Position numbers and translations under genes: made by a program. Below the pieces are notes generated by a model. That model had not been told where the DNA came from. It did not search any database and saw only the letters and a program-made list of their open reading frames with translations. Positions 34,365 to 44,263 of a stretch of DNA of 64,000 bases are shown here, piece by piece (the stretch's first letter is position 1; each line of letters begins with the position of its first letter). The stretch covers positions 78,074,628-78,138,627 of the forward strand of contig OY978525.1 of NCBI GenBank assembly GCA_963854835.1. Direction: 5' to 3'. The stretch comes from Megamerina dolium. Lineage: Eukaryota > Arthropoda > Insecta > Diptera > Megamerinidae.

Positions 34365-35170
34365 CTAGCCACAACTTTTGAATTAACATTTTCGAAATAA
34401 TAATTTTGGGTGCCAACCATGCAGCTGGATCGAATAGTTTGGCAATCATTAATAAAACCTCACGTTTAGTAAATGAGACTTTTGTTGAGAGGAGGTCCGG
34501 AGAAAAGAAGAAGCAGTCGGAACCTGCATTCCATCTAAACCCAAGGGTTTTCGCCGTACTAGCATCAGAAATATTCAAGAATTCAGAATCTAAAAGATGA
34601 TCTGATGGGAGGTCGTCAAGCGCTTCTTGATGATTTCACGTCCATTATATTTGCGAGAATCCTGCTGTATCTAGTACCGAAGCCAACTGACTACGTGCCA
34701 CGATGGCTTCATCCAGTGTATGGGCTCCAGCGAATTAGCTACTTCATTTTCTTCTGCTAGTTGTAAAAGAGTTTGGGTGGCCAAGTATGGCGCAAAATTC
34801 ACACCGAATGTCAATGTTTACAACTCAAAGGTTTGTAGCTCTTCATTCGGCGATTTTCGGAAACAAATTCGTTGATATGGGGTGTGGTTTGGATGCACGA
34901 GAATTTTCCGATACATTTTCTTAATTTCAGCATTGAAAATAAAGCGATAGAGTCTACATCTCAGAATTGAGACCATTAAATCGGATTGCAAAATATGTCC
35001 AGTATACAGCACGTCGTTGACTCTATTGCCACTGCATGTACGACTAGATGCATTAAAAACTACACGAAGTTTCGTGGTAGCGATATCTGGTTTCACCACG
35101 GCATGGTGAGGGAGGTAATATGAAAAGCTGGGCTCTAAATGAACATTTGGGATTATTTGCTTCATGAGAT
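34365..35170 (-). pseudogene. BEL-C reverse transcriptase
   Basis: 35165-34818 reads LEPSFSYYLPHHAVVKPDIA, TTKLRVVFNASSRTCSGNRV, LQSDLMVSILRCRLYRFIFN, AEIKKMYRKILVHPNHTPYQ and ELQTFEL; 34578-34365 continues with KTLGFRWNAGSDCFFF and AKLFDPAAWLAPKIIISKML then WLDNTD. The block carrying the YVDD box (about 34610-34817) is damaged. The frame is continued by RNase H at 31508 beyond the LINE. Confidence 0.83.
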
Positions 35171-35439
35171 CTAATTCGAATTATTCTATGAGCACATAAT
35201 TGTAATCAGTCTTAAATTGGGGGTTCTCAAACAACTGTGCTTCATTACGAAAGAACTGAGCTCACGCTGAATTCCGAAATTCTCTTAATGACAATTCTTC
35301 GGGAAATTTCATTTCGGAAAGTTGTTTTCTTGTACAAGTCATTTTGGGAGCTCCTCGATTTCCCAGAATCGGGAAATTTCTTGATCTTAGCTTATTTCAA
35401 TATAAAAAGATAAAACCGTTCCAGGTCAGTGTAATGGTG

Positions 35440-35595
35440 TACAACGGCCCGTGATTATCCAGCAATCAAGTATTTTGAGCAATCAGTCTTACAAGAATTC
35501 CTCTGCGAATGCCGTCTAGTAATATTGACGGATAGATGTCACCACCTAGCACCAGGTCCACAGGAGAACTTATGTGCAGGTTCCCATCCGCCAAC
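35440..35595 (-). pseudogene. BEL-C protease-RT linker, downstream of the solo LTR
   Basis: Reverse frame LADGNLHISSPVDLVLGGDI, followed by YPSILLDGIRRG. This is the conserved segment after the BEL protease. Its first codons join exactly, in frame, to ELNGLR at 36390 once the LTR is removed. Confidence 0.85.
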
Positions 35596-36385
35596 TGTTG
35601 TGTCCTATTTTCTGACACCGTAACCTTTGCTTAGATATCTTATAGTTTAGGACTTACCCCTTTTTATTTCTCTTGCTGCTTCCTGTAAATTTTATTTGCC
35701 CACACAATTACTTTTCACATTTATTAAGTTTTTGCTTTTCACGGTATAGTTTTATTGATTAAAAGGTTTTTCTTTCACAATGCGTTTTTTTGAGAATACA
35801 CATAATACTAGATTCTTTACAATTCAACTTTTGTTTTTAGGATGTAAAATCTTTTACAGTACACAATTGATAACTAACTCGGTCTTCGAGTTAGCTTATT
35901 AATTCATTGCAATTTCTTCAGTAGGTCATATTTATAACTTATTTTTAGGAAGTCATCATTATTATTTGTAGTTAATACTTCTTGTTGTAAATGCATGCGT
36001 TCAATATTATGTATGCCTGGTTGTTTCTTATTTTGTTTTTCTTTTCGTCTTTTGTTTTCTTTTCACTGTGTATGGTTACTGAATTATTTCATAATCATAT
36101 AGCGAGTTACGATCTTTTTTTTATTTATTGTATATCCTTTATTTTTCTTCTTCTTCGTTCTTTATTTTGCATGATTGTGAAATTGTTCAACAATCATACA
36201 GTGATGTACGATGACGCTGACCACGCATTTTTATAAATATATTACAACCCATCTGATCTGTGTTGATTATCATTAATTAATGATTACACATAATAAAATA
36301 ACATAATGATAATAATAATATTACTATAACATTTGTAGTGAGTCAAAATGCATAATTTAGATGAGCATTATTTTGACTCACAACA
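35596..36385. mobile_element. Solo LTR (790 bp) inserted in BEL-C protease
   Basis: Begins tgttgtg and ends cacaaca, a 7-bp inverted terminal pair of the TG...CA type. It is flanked by caac at 35592-35595 and 36386-36389, the 4-bp duplication typical of gypsy-superfamily integration. Excising the LTR plus one caac restores the protease reading frame without any gap. No coding capacity. Orientation not determined. The family has no other copy in the window. Confidence 0.88.
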
Positions 36386-36958
36386 CAACCGTAAACCATT
36401 GAGTTCCGTACGTAAGTGATCAGACGTAGGGCAAGAAGGCAGTCTTCCAGTGGACTTCTTTAGTACGAAAGCATCCACCTTCATTGTCAAGCTCGGGTCA
36501 ATTGGGGATCCGATCGCCAAAGAACACATCTTTGAGGAATGATCAGTAACTACCTCATTTAGGCCAGTCATCGCCGTCCGAACGTTGCAAACAGGGTGGC
36601 GCAACCTATTCCGCAGATGTTCAGATATAAAGGTCGCTTGCGATCCTGAGTCTATTAATGCACGAGCTGTAAAGGTAGTGTAGCACTGTAGAGTTTCTAG
36701 TTGGGAGGCTTGCAGTGTCGGAAGCCGTATCGTGTTTTTTGTTTGGTTTAACGGATTGCAGTTGAGAGGTAAATGACTGACGCGATCGTTCCATTGGTGC
36801 CCCAGAAGAAGTTGCTGGTGGAGCTTAATTGCGAGGCGACTGAGGTGTATTTTCTCGGCGCTGCAATAATGAATGATGCATATTTCTACAAGACGAACAT
36901 GTGAATAGGCTTCTATAGTTGTTATAGTCAATGGGAATTGGCGAAGCAGTTGGTGCAC
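36386..36958 (-). pseudogene. BEL-C protease
   Basis: Reverse frame 36958-36368 has TIRLPTLQASQLETLQCYTT, then FTARALIDSGSQATFISEHL with the aspartic protease triad D-S-G, NRLRHPVCNVRTAMTGLNE, and PSCPTSDHLRTELNGLR, ending at the solo LTR. The order is typical of BEL/Pao. The frame between 36958 and the gag is shifted or unreadable. Confidence 0.85.
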
Positions 36959-36959
36959 A

Positions 36960-38140
36960 GTTTATGCTTTTTGACTGTATTGTAGCGATTATCAACCAAT
37001 AACTTTAAAATTCTAGACAGTGGCGAAGAGGGTGTGTCATTTGGCATAATGGGTAAACACGATTGACAACGTTAGTTTGATATGTGTTCACTCTTCATGA
37101 GTCCACTGGAGGAGTGTTGGGTCGCTTGGGAGGGTCAAATCGAATGTGTTGTCGAAAAGGTGGATGGCTGAATGGGCAAGAACTACCTCGGATGTCTGAG
37201 ACGGATTCGAAATTCTGATACCGCTCAGTTAAGAAAGCGTCAAAGTCACTCCACTTAGGAACATCACGATTATTCTTCAATGATTGATCTCAAAGACACA
37301 ATGTTATATTCGGGAGTTTAGTCGAACACAAATACATAAATGTCGCATCCCACTGGTATGTGTCAACGTCCAAGAGCTTTAAATTGGTAATACAGTAATT
37401 TAAAGTGCGCTGTAAGCGCCTCAGATTGGGATCGGTTTCATTATTCACCGACTGTAGGCCGAAAAGTGCCTTCAACTGTATATTAATTAGCAGTCTCTTA
37501 TTCTCGTATCGAAACCATCATTAGTCAGAGGTGTCGACTTAATGATGCTGTGCGCTTCTCCACGGGTTTTTTGGAGTAAATGGTACAATTTCTCAACGGG
37601 TGATAACCTGGGGTTATTTCGGTATAAAGCAGTAAACATATCTCTGAAGCTCGACCAAGATATGTAATCCCCGTAAAAACATTCTGCCAATTGAATAGTG
37701 GGGAAGGGATATTCATTATGTACCCTGTCAACGAGTGGATTGGGATTTGTAGGAGAGCCACCACAATTGTAAGATCGTGTATATGGGTATTGATGTTGGA
37801 AAGGCATCGGAGATAGGAGGTGTAAACCTCTCTATACGCTTCCTTTATTTGACCAATATCAATGTCTTTATTCGCCTCACCAGAGATAATGGAGTTATAT
37901 TGTTTTTTGAGTTCACTCCAAATGGTTTCGAATTCCTTTTTTTGTACTTCCAAGGCAAAAGTACTACTGGTGGCGGTACTAATTGTTTGAAAGTATGAAT
38001 CGAAATCATTTATTTTCTCTGCCACTGACATGTTAAATGTACACTCCGGATAAACTAGTAATAAATGTAAATCAAGCAAATCGGATTTCAAAGTAGCAGA
38101 TGTAAATATATATATAGTAGCATGTGGTAGATGCAAATAT
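36960..38140 (-). pseudogene. BEL-C gag
   Basis: Starts near the ATG at about 38031 (MSVAEKINDFDSYFQTIST) with a helix-rich N-terminal part; continues with the frames 37807-37487 (PTIQLAECFYGDYISWSSF, RDMFTALYRNNPRLSPVEKL, LLQKTRGEAHSIIKSTPLT, the gag core), 37475-37290 (MKALFGLQSVNNETDPNLRR) and 37280-37095 (DVPKWSDFDAFLTERYQN). The PIQLPxF-like and W..F..MF...Y core is diagnostic for BEL gag. Several frameshifts are needed. Confidence 0.83.
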
Positions 38141-38896
38141 ATAGAAGTATTAGCTGATAAATATTCGATTCGAATTTGTATATAACTTCATGGGGTATTT
38201 ATGTGAGCATATTTAATGCACCGTAATTCAGACACAATGAGAACAAAGTGAAAAAGTAGGCGATTTGTAAGATTTACTAGTAACTTCCAAACTCCTTCAG
38301 GTCTGACACTTGCCAGTAAGAACAACTGTTTTTTCTATGTTTCAATTCTTACTAGTAGAAATATTACTAGTAAAAATTTGTAAAAATTATCACAGAGTGG
38401 AAATCATTTTCTTTCTCAATTTTCCCTCTTTTACTGGTTTTTGGCGTACGCGAACACATTTCCAGTAAGAAATAGTAAAATTTGTAATAATTTGTAAAAA
38501 CTATTACGTACGCGAACGAACCTAATGTATATTTATGTTGATTCGTATTTGAATAACTTGTTGAATGGGGTATTGATTGAAATCGATTGAAATTAAATTG
38601 CCCGAATGGTCCGAGATATGACTATACAGTATGTAAAGTATGTGTGCTGCGGTAGTCTGATAATTCGGTATCAAATTCGTAAATGAAAAAAAAATCTTCA
38701 ATAACAGAGAATTACCGAAAATTAATGGGTAGAATATTCACTTCGATTGTTGAAATTCAATAAAAATATCGTGTGTATTTATTCGAGTATTCAAAAACCT
38801 CAATGCTTCCGAGCCGCAATTTTTCTCACGGGGAGTTGATCTAGTAGAAAAGGCAATACAATACGTTTGTTGTTGCCTATTTATATTTTATATTAA
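38141..38896. other. Unassigned sequence, possible 5' LTR of BEL-C
   Basis: AT-rich. It contains ttactagta twice and aatttgtaa(a/t) words with gtacgcgaac twice (38443-38520), suggesting a small repeat or LTR remnant. No pair could be found left of BEL-C. Confidence 0.35.
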
Positions 38897-38908
38897 TAAT
38901 AACAGACC

Positions 38909-39264
38909 GTAGCTCAGTGGTTAGTGTGTTCGCCTTCTGATCTGTAGGTCGTGGTTCAATACCCGGCTGATGCATAACAAATTTAATATCGATAAGATTT
39001 TTCTTTCGAACGGTACACACCTGTCGGCAAGCAATTGGCAATTCTTCCGACAGTAACAACTTGCCATGAAAAAGTTTCTAAAAAGAACTCTGTGACAAAG
39101 CTCAGAAAAAGTGATGTCACAAGTGTTCTGCCGTTCGGAACCGGCTAAAATAAGTAGGTCCATTCTAATACTGTCCAAAATTTAAGACGCACAACAGTAA
39201 TGGAAAAGAAGCTCGGCCAATGAGCCCTTTGGGGCTTTAAGTGCCACATATTTATTTTTATTTT
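38909..39264 (+). mobile_element. tRNA-derived SINE, copy S1
   Basis: A pol III head with A box tagctcagtgg and B box ggttcaatacc is followed by an unrelated body (aagcaattggcaattcttcc, ggaaccggctaaaataagta) and the end gggctttaagtgccacata plus a T-rich tail. Flanked by the 12-bp duplication taataacagacc at 38897-38908 and 39265-39276. Same family as the copies at 41823, 47318, 58860, 62028 and 62487. Confidence 0.92.
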
Positions 39265-39276
39265 TAATAACAGACC

Positions 39277-39984
39277 AAATTAGTGCTAATGTTGTGTACT
39301 TAAATCAAATAGATTTAACTATGGATTGTTGTTGTATACGTGTGAAAACAAATTTAATGTATGTATAATAAAGTGAGATCAATTTAAATGAGTTAGAGTG
39401 TGGTGGTTGTTGCACAACAGTTATACGTGCCTACTTATTAAGTGCCTAAGTACCCTTTGCATATAGGCCGAGTAATTTTGTTGTTGCCTCTATATGCAAA
39501 ACAACAGCAGTTAGAGAAAATATAAATGCGAGAGAATGGCTTTGCTTTGTTTTTTGTTTGGTTTTGTTATGGGTGATTAGGAATAGAAGATAAATTCAAA
39601 TTGGATATATTTAAATACACGTGTTGTTTTGTTTGTTTTGTTCTTGAAGGAAACAAACAAAGATATTATGAGAAGAAATATATATTGGGAGATGTTCGTG
39701 TAATATGAAAGTATATTTTTTTGTGTATTCAAATATTTTGTGGTTTAGGCAAAAGAAAAGCAACAACTTTTGTATCTTTGACTCGATTATATTTTAAAGG
39801 GAGGGCACAATAACGCCAACGAGACGATTGTCGCTTAGAGATATTATAAAATAGATTTATTGGCAGCACAAATTTGTTAATTAGGAGAATACAAAACATA
39901 AGTGGCCTGTCCAACAACGAAGTTATTATTAGTTGTTGTGTTCGCCAACCTTTAGCAAATATTATTTTCAATCAGCTTCTTTAT
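39277..39984. other. Unassigned sequence at right edge of the block splitting BEL-B
   Basis: AT-rich with ttgttttgtttgttttg runs; no gene motif. The exact point at which BEL-B resumes (39960-39993) could not be fixed. Confidence 0.4.
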
Positions 39985-41056
39985 TTATTTATATCCCGAA
40001 AGCATTTACATGCTGGACCAAAGGTGCTGATTGTAGCATTACGTGAAAAAGTTTGGGTAATAAATGCAAGAGAAGTTGTACGGAAGGTGATTCGAAATTG
40101 CGACCACTGCTTTCACTACAAATGGAAGCTCATGCGACAGATTATGCCCGACTTGCCTGCCACACGTCTACATATGCAGATACCGTTTCTCATAAGTGGA
40201 GTTGACTTTTGCGGCCCTTTTGCTACATCTTACCGTATTCGAGGCAAACCACCGTATAAAACATATATGGGAATTTTTGTATGCTTCGCTTTAAAAGCTA
40301 TATACTCTGAATAGTGTCTGATGTCTAAAACGTTTCATCTGCAGACGTGGAATACCTCAGCGCATCTACTGCGACATTGCAACCATTTTTGTTAGCGCCA
40401 AGTCTAAATTAAGCAGCAGCTATTCAGCAAGACTACGATTGATGGCATCATGCACTACGGTAACAACATTGGGTTTCAATTTAGCTTTATTCCACCTCGC
40501 GCACACATTTTGCAGGTTTTTGCGAAGCGGCGGTTAAATCGATGAAGACAATTTTGATCAAAAATGTTTCCAACTCTAACCTCACATATAGAATTGCAGC
40601 CGGTTGTTATAGATGTGGAGGCGATTCTAAATTCTCACCCCTTGTTACCACTTTCCGACGATCCAAATGGCGGTGAGGCTCTTACTCCTGGTCACATGCT
40701 GATAAGAACTTCAATATTGTCAATACCAGAAAATCAAATCAAATGTAATAATGAGTCGTGCTTTACGCAGTGGCAACACATTACGTACTTGAAGCAACAT
40801 ATTTGGGAACTGTGAACTACATTATCAATCTGCAGCAACCCAGTAATTGGTTCAAGGCAGAACCGAATGTTGAGGTTGGCGAATGGTTATTGTGCACGAA
40901 GATATCCTACCTCCACGGCAGTGGCTGGTTGGAAGAGTTATCCAAGCAATTCCAGGTGCTGATGGTAAGGTTCGAGTGGTTGGCTTGAAAACTACTAGAG
41001 GTACAATACGACGAGCAGTACATAAAGTGGCTCTTTTGCCAACATCTGATTGAAAC
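39985..41056 (+). pseudogene. BEL-B integrase, continuation from 29070
   Basis: The frame reads RKHLHAGPKVLIVALREKVW and VVRKVIRNCDHCFHYKWKLM (HHCC zinc end), MPDLPATRLHMQIPFLISGV, then GVDFCGPFATSYRIRGKPPY (core first Asp). After damage at 40319-40560, 40564-40815 has PVVIDVEAILNSHPLLPLSD and GGEALTPGHMLIRTS (LTPGH landmark), and the C-terminus (KWFKAEPNVEV-like, DILPPRQWLVGRVIQAIPGA, KVRVVGLKTTRGTIRRAVHK) is readable in alternating frames to the TGA at 41054. Confidence 0.82.
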
Positions 41057-41070
41057 GCAGGCTTTATGTA

Positions 41071-41283
41071 TGTTGGGTCATATCATCCCACTGTATTCGT
41101 TATTTCTTTTTAGTTAATTTGTAATGTTAACTGTTAATACTCTCACTTGTTCCATGGTGTAACAAACCAGGTGTAATATGGCGTGAGAGGAATTATGTGA
41201 ATAAGAGAGAATACCAAAGATACGATTTGACAACCGTTATTCCATTAGTTAGAAAAGAGCAATCATTTAACAATTCTCCAACA
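41071..41283 (+). repeat. Candidate 3' LTR of BEL-B
   Basis: Begins tgttggg 15 bp after the pol stop and ends ccaaca. Length 213 bp. There is no second copy, so this rests on position and ends only. Confidence 0.35.
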
Positions 41284-41822
41284 CTATTTTTGTGATTGAA
41301 TGGACATGATCCAATTTTTTGTCAAAGCCAGATCACACGGAAAGGAAAAATAGTTTTTTAATAATGATTAGTCGGAACTGTCGTTATTGCAACTCGCCAT
41401 TGCACACTCCGTTTATAAAAATCACCTTTTTCCAGTCAAAATTGTTTTAAATAACCATATTAAAATTAAATAACGTACTATGCAAATACACGAATTATAA
41501 AAGTATATTTGCCCTTTTTGGTTAATTTCCTTTCCGTTTACGACGTCACCATACGAACAACTCACTGTCAAACTGAAACCAAAAAAAAATAGCTGTTCAT
41601 TCCAGGCGTAATCTTTTTTTCTGTCATTCTTGTAGTAAATCAGTACTATTGATAGCAACCAAATGGATCACATCGCTCCGTTAATTTCATAATCATAATC
41701 GCTTACTTAATTATCACATAACTATTAGCTATTTTCATTATTTCGGGTTGAGAAAAGCGCTTCTTGATCCTACATTTTTTGGTGCGCAAACTGGGGCAAT
41801 TTAAATGGACGTATTTTTTGTT
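41284..41822. other. Unassigned AT-rich sequence
   Basis: No recognised gene or repeat. Confidence 0.4.
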
Positions 41823-41891
41823 GCCGAGCCGTGGCTCAGTGGTTAGTGTATTGGCCTTCTGATCTGTAGGTCGTGGTTCAATCCCCGGCTG
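41823..41891 (+). mobile_element. SINE tRNA-like head only, copy S2
   Basis: gtggctcagtggttagtgta (A box) and gtggttcaatccccggct (B box) match the SINE head; the body does not follow. It could also be a tRNA pseudogene, but the shared ccttctgatctgtaggtc segment argues for the SINE. Confidence 0.75.
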
Positions 41892-42487
41892 TGGGTTCTG
41901 AAAAAGAAATTTCGCAACCCATGCTGATATACTTAGTTTTGCAAAAGGCTGATGAAGAGACCAAAGGAAAATGGATGGAATCCCTGGACTTTAAGAAATT
42001 GCCAACTTAGATCAATAGCACAAGTGGTTTATAGAGGCATTGTCAATATCTGGAATAGCTTGACGGCCATCAGGCTCATTTCACTTAAAGCAACAAAGTT
42101 GTAAATAGTTTCCAGCATAAAAACAACAAAATGGCTATTACTTTCTAATTTGCAATGTGCGTTCTGCTCAAGTAGCAACCACAAAATTCACTCTTGTGAA
42201 TCTCAATCTTTAATCTAAATGCAAAAGTTGTTGTGTTAAGTACAAGTTCGTTAAAAAATCAAGTCTTTGCGCTCTTGCTTAAAATGAGAATAGGTACGTT
42301 TTTACCCATACAAGTTGCTGTAAATACATATAAAATTTTGGATTTACAGTTATTTTTTCTTAGTGTGGGTATTATCATTTAGAGTATATGTGGTACGAAA
42401 CCGATCCATGTTTAGTCAAATTGGTCGCGCTGACGATTATGTCGAACATATAATGGCCATATCGCTTGGTAACTTTGTCAAACTTAA
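41892..42487. other. Unassigned sequence
   Basis: No recognised features up to the TTAA at 42484-42487. Confidence 0.4.
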
Positions 42488-43603
42488 CCCTCCGTTGTGT
42501 GATGTAGCCTGCGCAGGCCATTTCGATTTTCAAACGAGTATGTCTTTTTTCTCCGTTAAATTCTTAAAAGTTGACAACAATATACCATAAACGTTTGGAC
42601 TGGCATATCTAGACTGTAGGTATATGTATTTACTGCATCTGCGATAGAATGAAATAATAATGAATGTCACTTTGTCGTAGCAAGAAGTAAGGCTAATTAT
42701 AATACAACGTTCCTTTACGTACACTTCGACATCTGTTTTTGTTTTGTATTAGATACAATCACATTTCTATTTAATAAAACATAATAAATAGACATCAGCT
42801 TTTGTTTAAACAACAGCAAAATATAAATATTAAAAGTGTATAAAATCGTAAAATGTTGCAAGCAGATCAAGATATTTTGTGCTGCATTATGTTATTATAT
42901 ATTTGCAGCCATCTTCAATTCCGGCAGCCTATAACTTGACTATTGTTTGTTGAACAAGTTCAATCAGTTTCTCATCCATTTAAAACCGCAAATACTTTCA
43001 CACTTTCATTTAATAAAATATACTTTTCTATACACCGTTCTCTTTTTGCTTCACTTCAATTTTCAGTTTTTTCCCTTTTAGCTGAAAATTTTTCTGTCAA
43101 AGTGAAGTAATGTAACGTAGAAATCAATTATCTACAGATATGTAAATCACCTCACGTTACTTCACGTTCATTATAACTGAATCCATTATAATTAACTGAA
43201 TCCACAAAATTAAGTGACATTTCATTACATCATTACATTTCATTACTTCTATTATAACCAGAGCATTATTCGCGCATGCGGACGAGAATGATGGATTCTA
43301 AAATTTTTATATTTGTTTCTTTGCGATAAGTAAGCCTTCATTTGTTATAGCCCTGACAGACGGCAGCGTTAAACCGGATTAATGATTTAAATCAAATTAA
43401 CTCGGGCATTAACTGCAGGTAATCCGCATTAACTATACGAGTTAATTCTCAAAATTAAAGAAGATTAGGTCAATTTTCGATGGCTACACTGATGAAAATT
43501 TTCTATTGTGATTTTTTCTCGATACATTTTACAAAACAATAGGTGGCCTTTAAATAATGTTTTTCATAGGTGGCCTGGTCAGACCATTTCAAACAACGGA
43601 GGG
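42488..43603. mobile_element. piggyBac-like non-autonomous element with TTAA flanks
   Basis: 1116 bp bounded by ccctccgttgt at 42488 and its inverse acaacggaggg at 43603, with TTAA on both sides (42484-42487 and 43604-43607). The inverted similarity extends further in with mismatches (gtgtgatgtagcctgcgcaggcca against tttgaaatggtctgaccaggcca, in two parts). TTAA target plus ccct start is the piggyBac signature. No transposase is encoded; it also carries a fragment of the MITE described at 50584. Confidence 0.82.
43350..43544 (-). mobile_element. MITE-A fragment, copy 1, inside piggyBac-like element
   Basis: Starts gccctgacagacggcagcg with TA in front (43348-43349) and follows the inner sequence of the complete MITE (aactcgggcattaactgcag, ttaattctcaaaattaaag) in the inverted orientation. 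The other end is lost at about 43544. Confidence 0.8.
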
Positions 43604-43639
43604 TTAACCATGATATTCGAAATAAATGTTCACAATTTG

Positions 43640-44249
43640 CAATAGCTGTTCTGGCGCCTATTTATGATGAAATATCAAAGAAAACTGAACACAATTGATA
43701 ATAATGTTGCCTTGTGCTCGAGCTTCTCTTCCAATACTGCTGTGCCTCAGAGACTCACGAATAAATTCTTCAATATTGGCTTCCAGTGCGTCAATCGTTG
43801 CGGGCTTGTCGCTATAATCGCACTATCTAGGCAGCCAATTGACCGGCCCCAAACGAGAAATAAACTTTTCACCGAACTCGCCTCTCAAATGGGCCATTGT
43901 TTCGCGTGCTGTGTGGCATGTGGCACCGTCTTGTTGAAACCACATGTCAGCCAAGTCCAGTTCTTCCATTTTGGGCAAAAAAAAGTTTGTAATCATCTCA
44001 CGGTAGAGCTCGCCATTCTCAGTAACGATCCTGTCTTCATAGTGTTTGAAGAAGTTCGGTCCAATGATGCCACCGGTCCATAATCCACACCAAACAGTTA
44101 ATTTTTCGGGATGCATTGGCAGTTCTTGATTGATTGTTTTGATTGTTCAGGTATCCATTCAACCAGAAATGAGCTGACCATAAAATGGAAGAAATGCACG
44201 ATGCACTTTCTTAACCGAGCATGAATTTTGATAATAAAATTCATTTTGA
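43640..44249 (-). pseudogene. Mariner-like transposase relic, C-terminal and central part
   Basis: Right to left: NSCSVKKVHRAFLPFYGQ (HTH end), then, after an internal deletion, HFWLNGYLNNQN (first-Asp region), MHPEKLTVWCGLWTGGIIGP, FFLPKMEELDLADMWFQQDG (second Asp in QQDGATCHTA), GPVNWLPR, and after another deletion SDKPATIDALEANIEEFIRE. The third-Asp box between WLPR and SDKP is missing. The N-terminus continues at 47118-47160 on the other side of RTE copy E. Two internal deletions make it inactive. Confidence 0.85.
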
Positions 44250-44263
44250 TAATCTGCAAACGT
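44250..44263. repeat. Target-site duplication, left copy (RTE copy E)
   Basis: taatctgcaaacgt, repeated at 47104-47117. Lies in the mariner HTH codons. Confidence 0.93.

Larger units (their letters stand above)
30020..38140 (-). mobile_element. BEL/Pao retrotransposon BEL-C with nested insertions
   Basis: Right to left: gag 38136-37095, protease 36958-36386 continuing at 35595-35440, RT 35170-34365, RNase H 31508-30700, integrase 30471-30020. Removing the LOA-type LINE (31520-34353) and the solo LTR (35596-36385) restores continuous BEL order. It lies between the two halves of BEL-B, opposite in orientation, and is therefore probably younger than BEL-B. LTRs could not be paired. Confidence 0.82.

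Noticed and set aside
29071..39984. LTR pair for BEL-C
   Set aside because: I compared 29071-30019 with 38141-39984 by eye and found no convincing repeat beyond ggcctgtcc. LTR calls there are left as possibilities.
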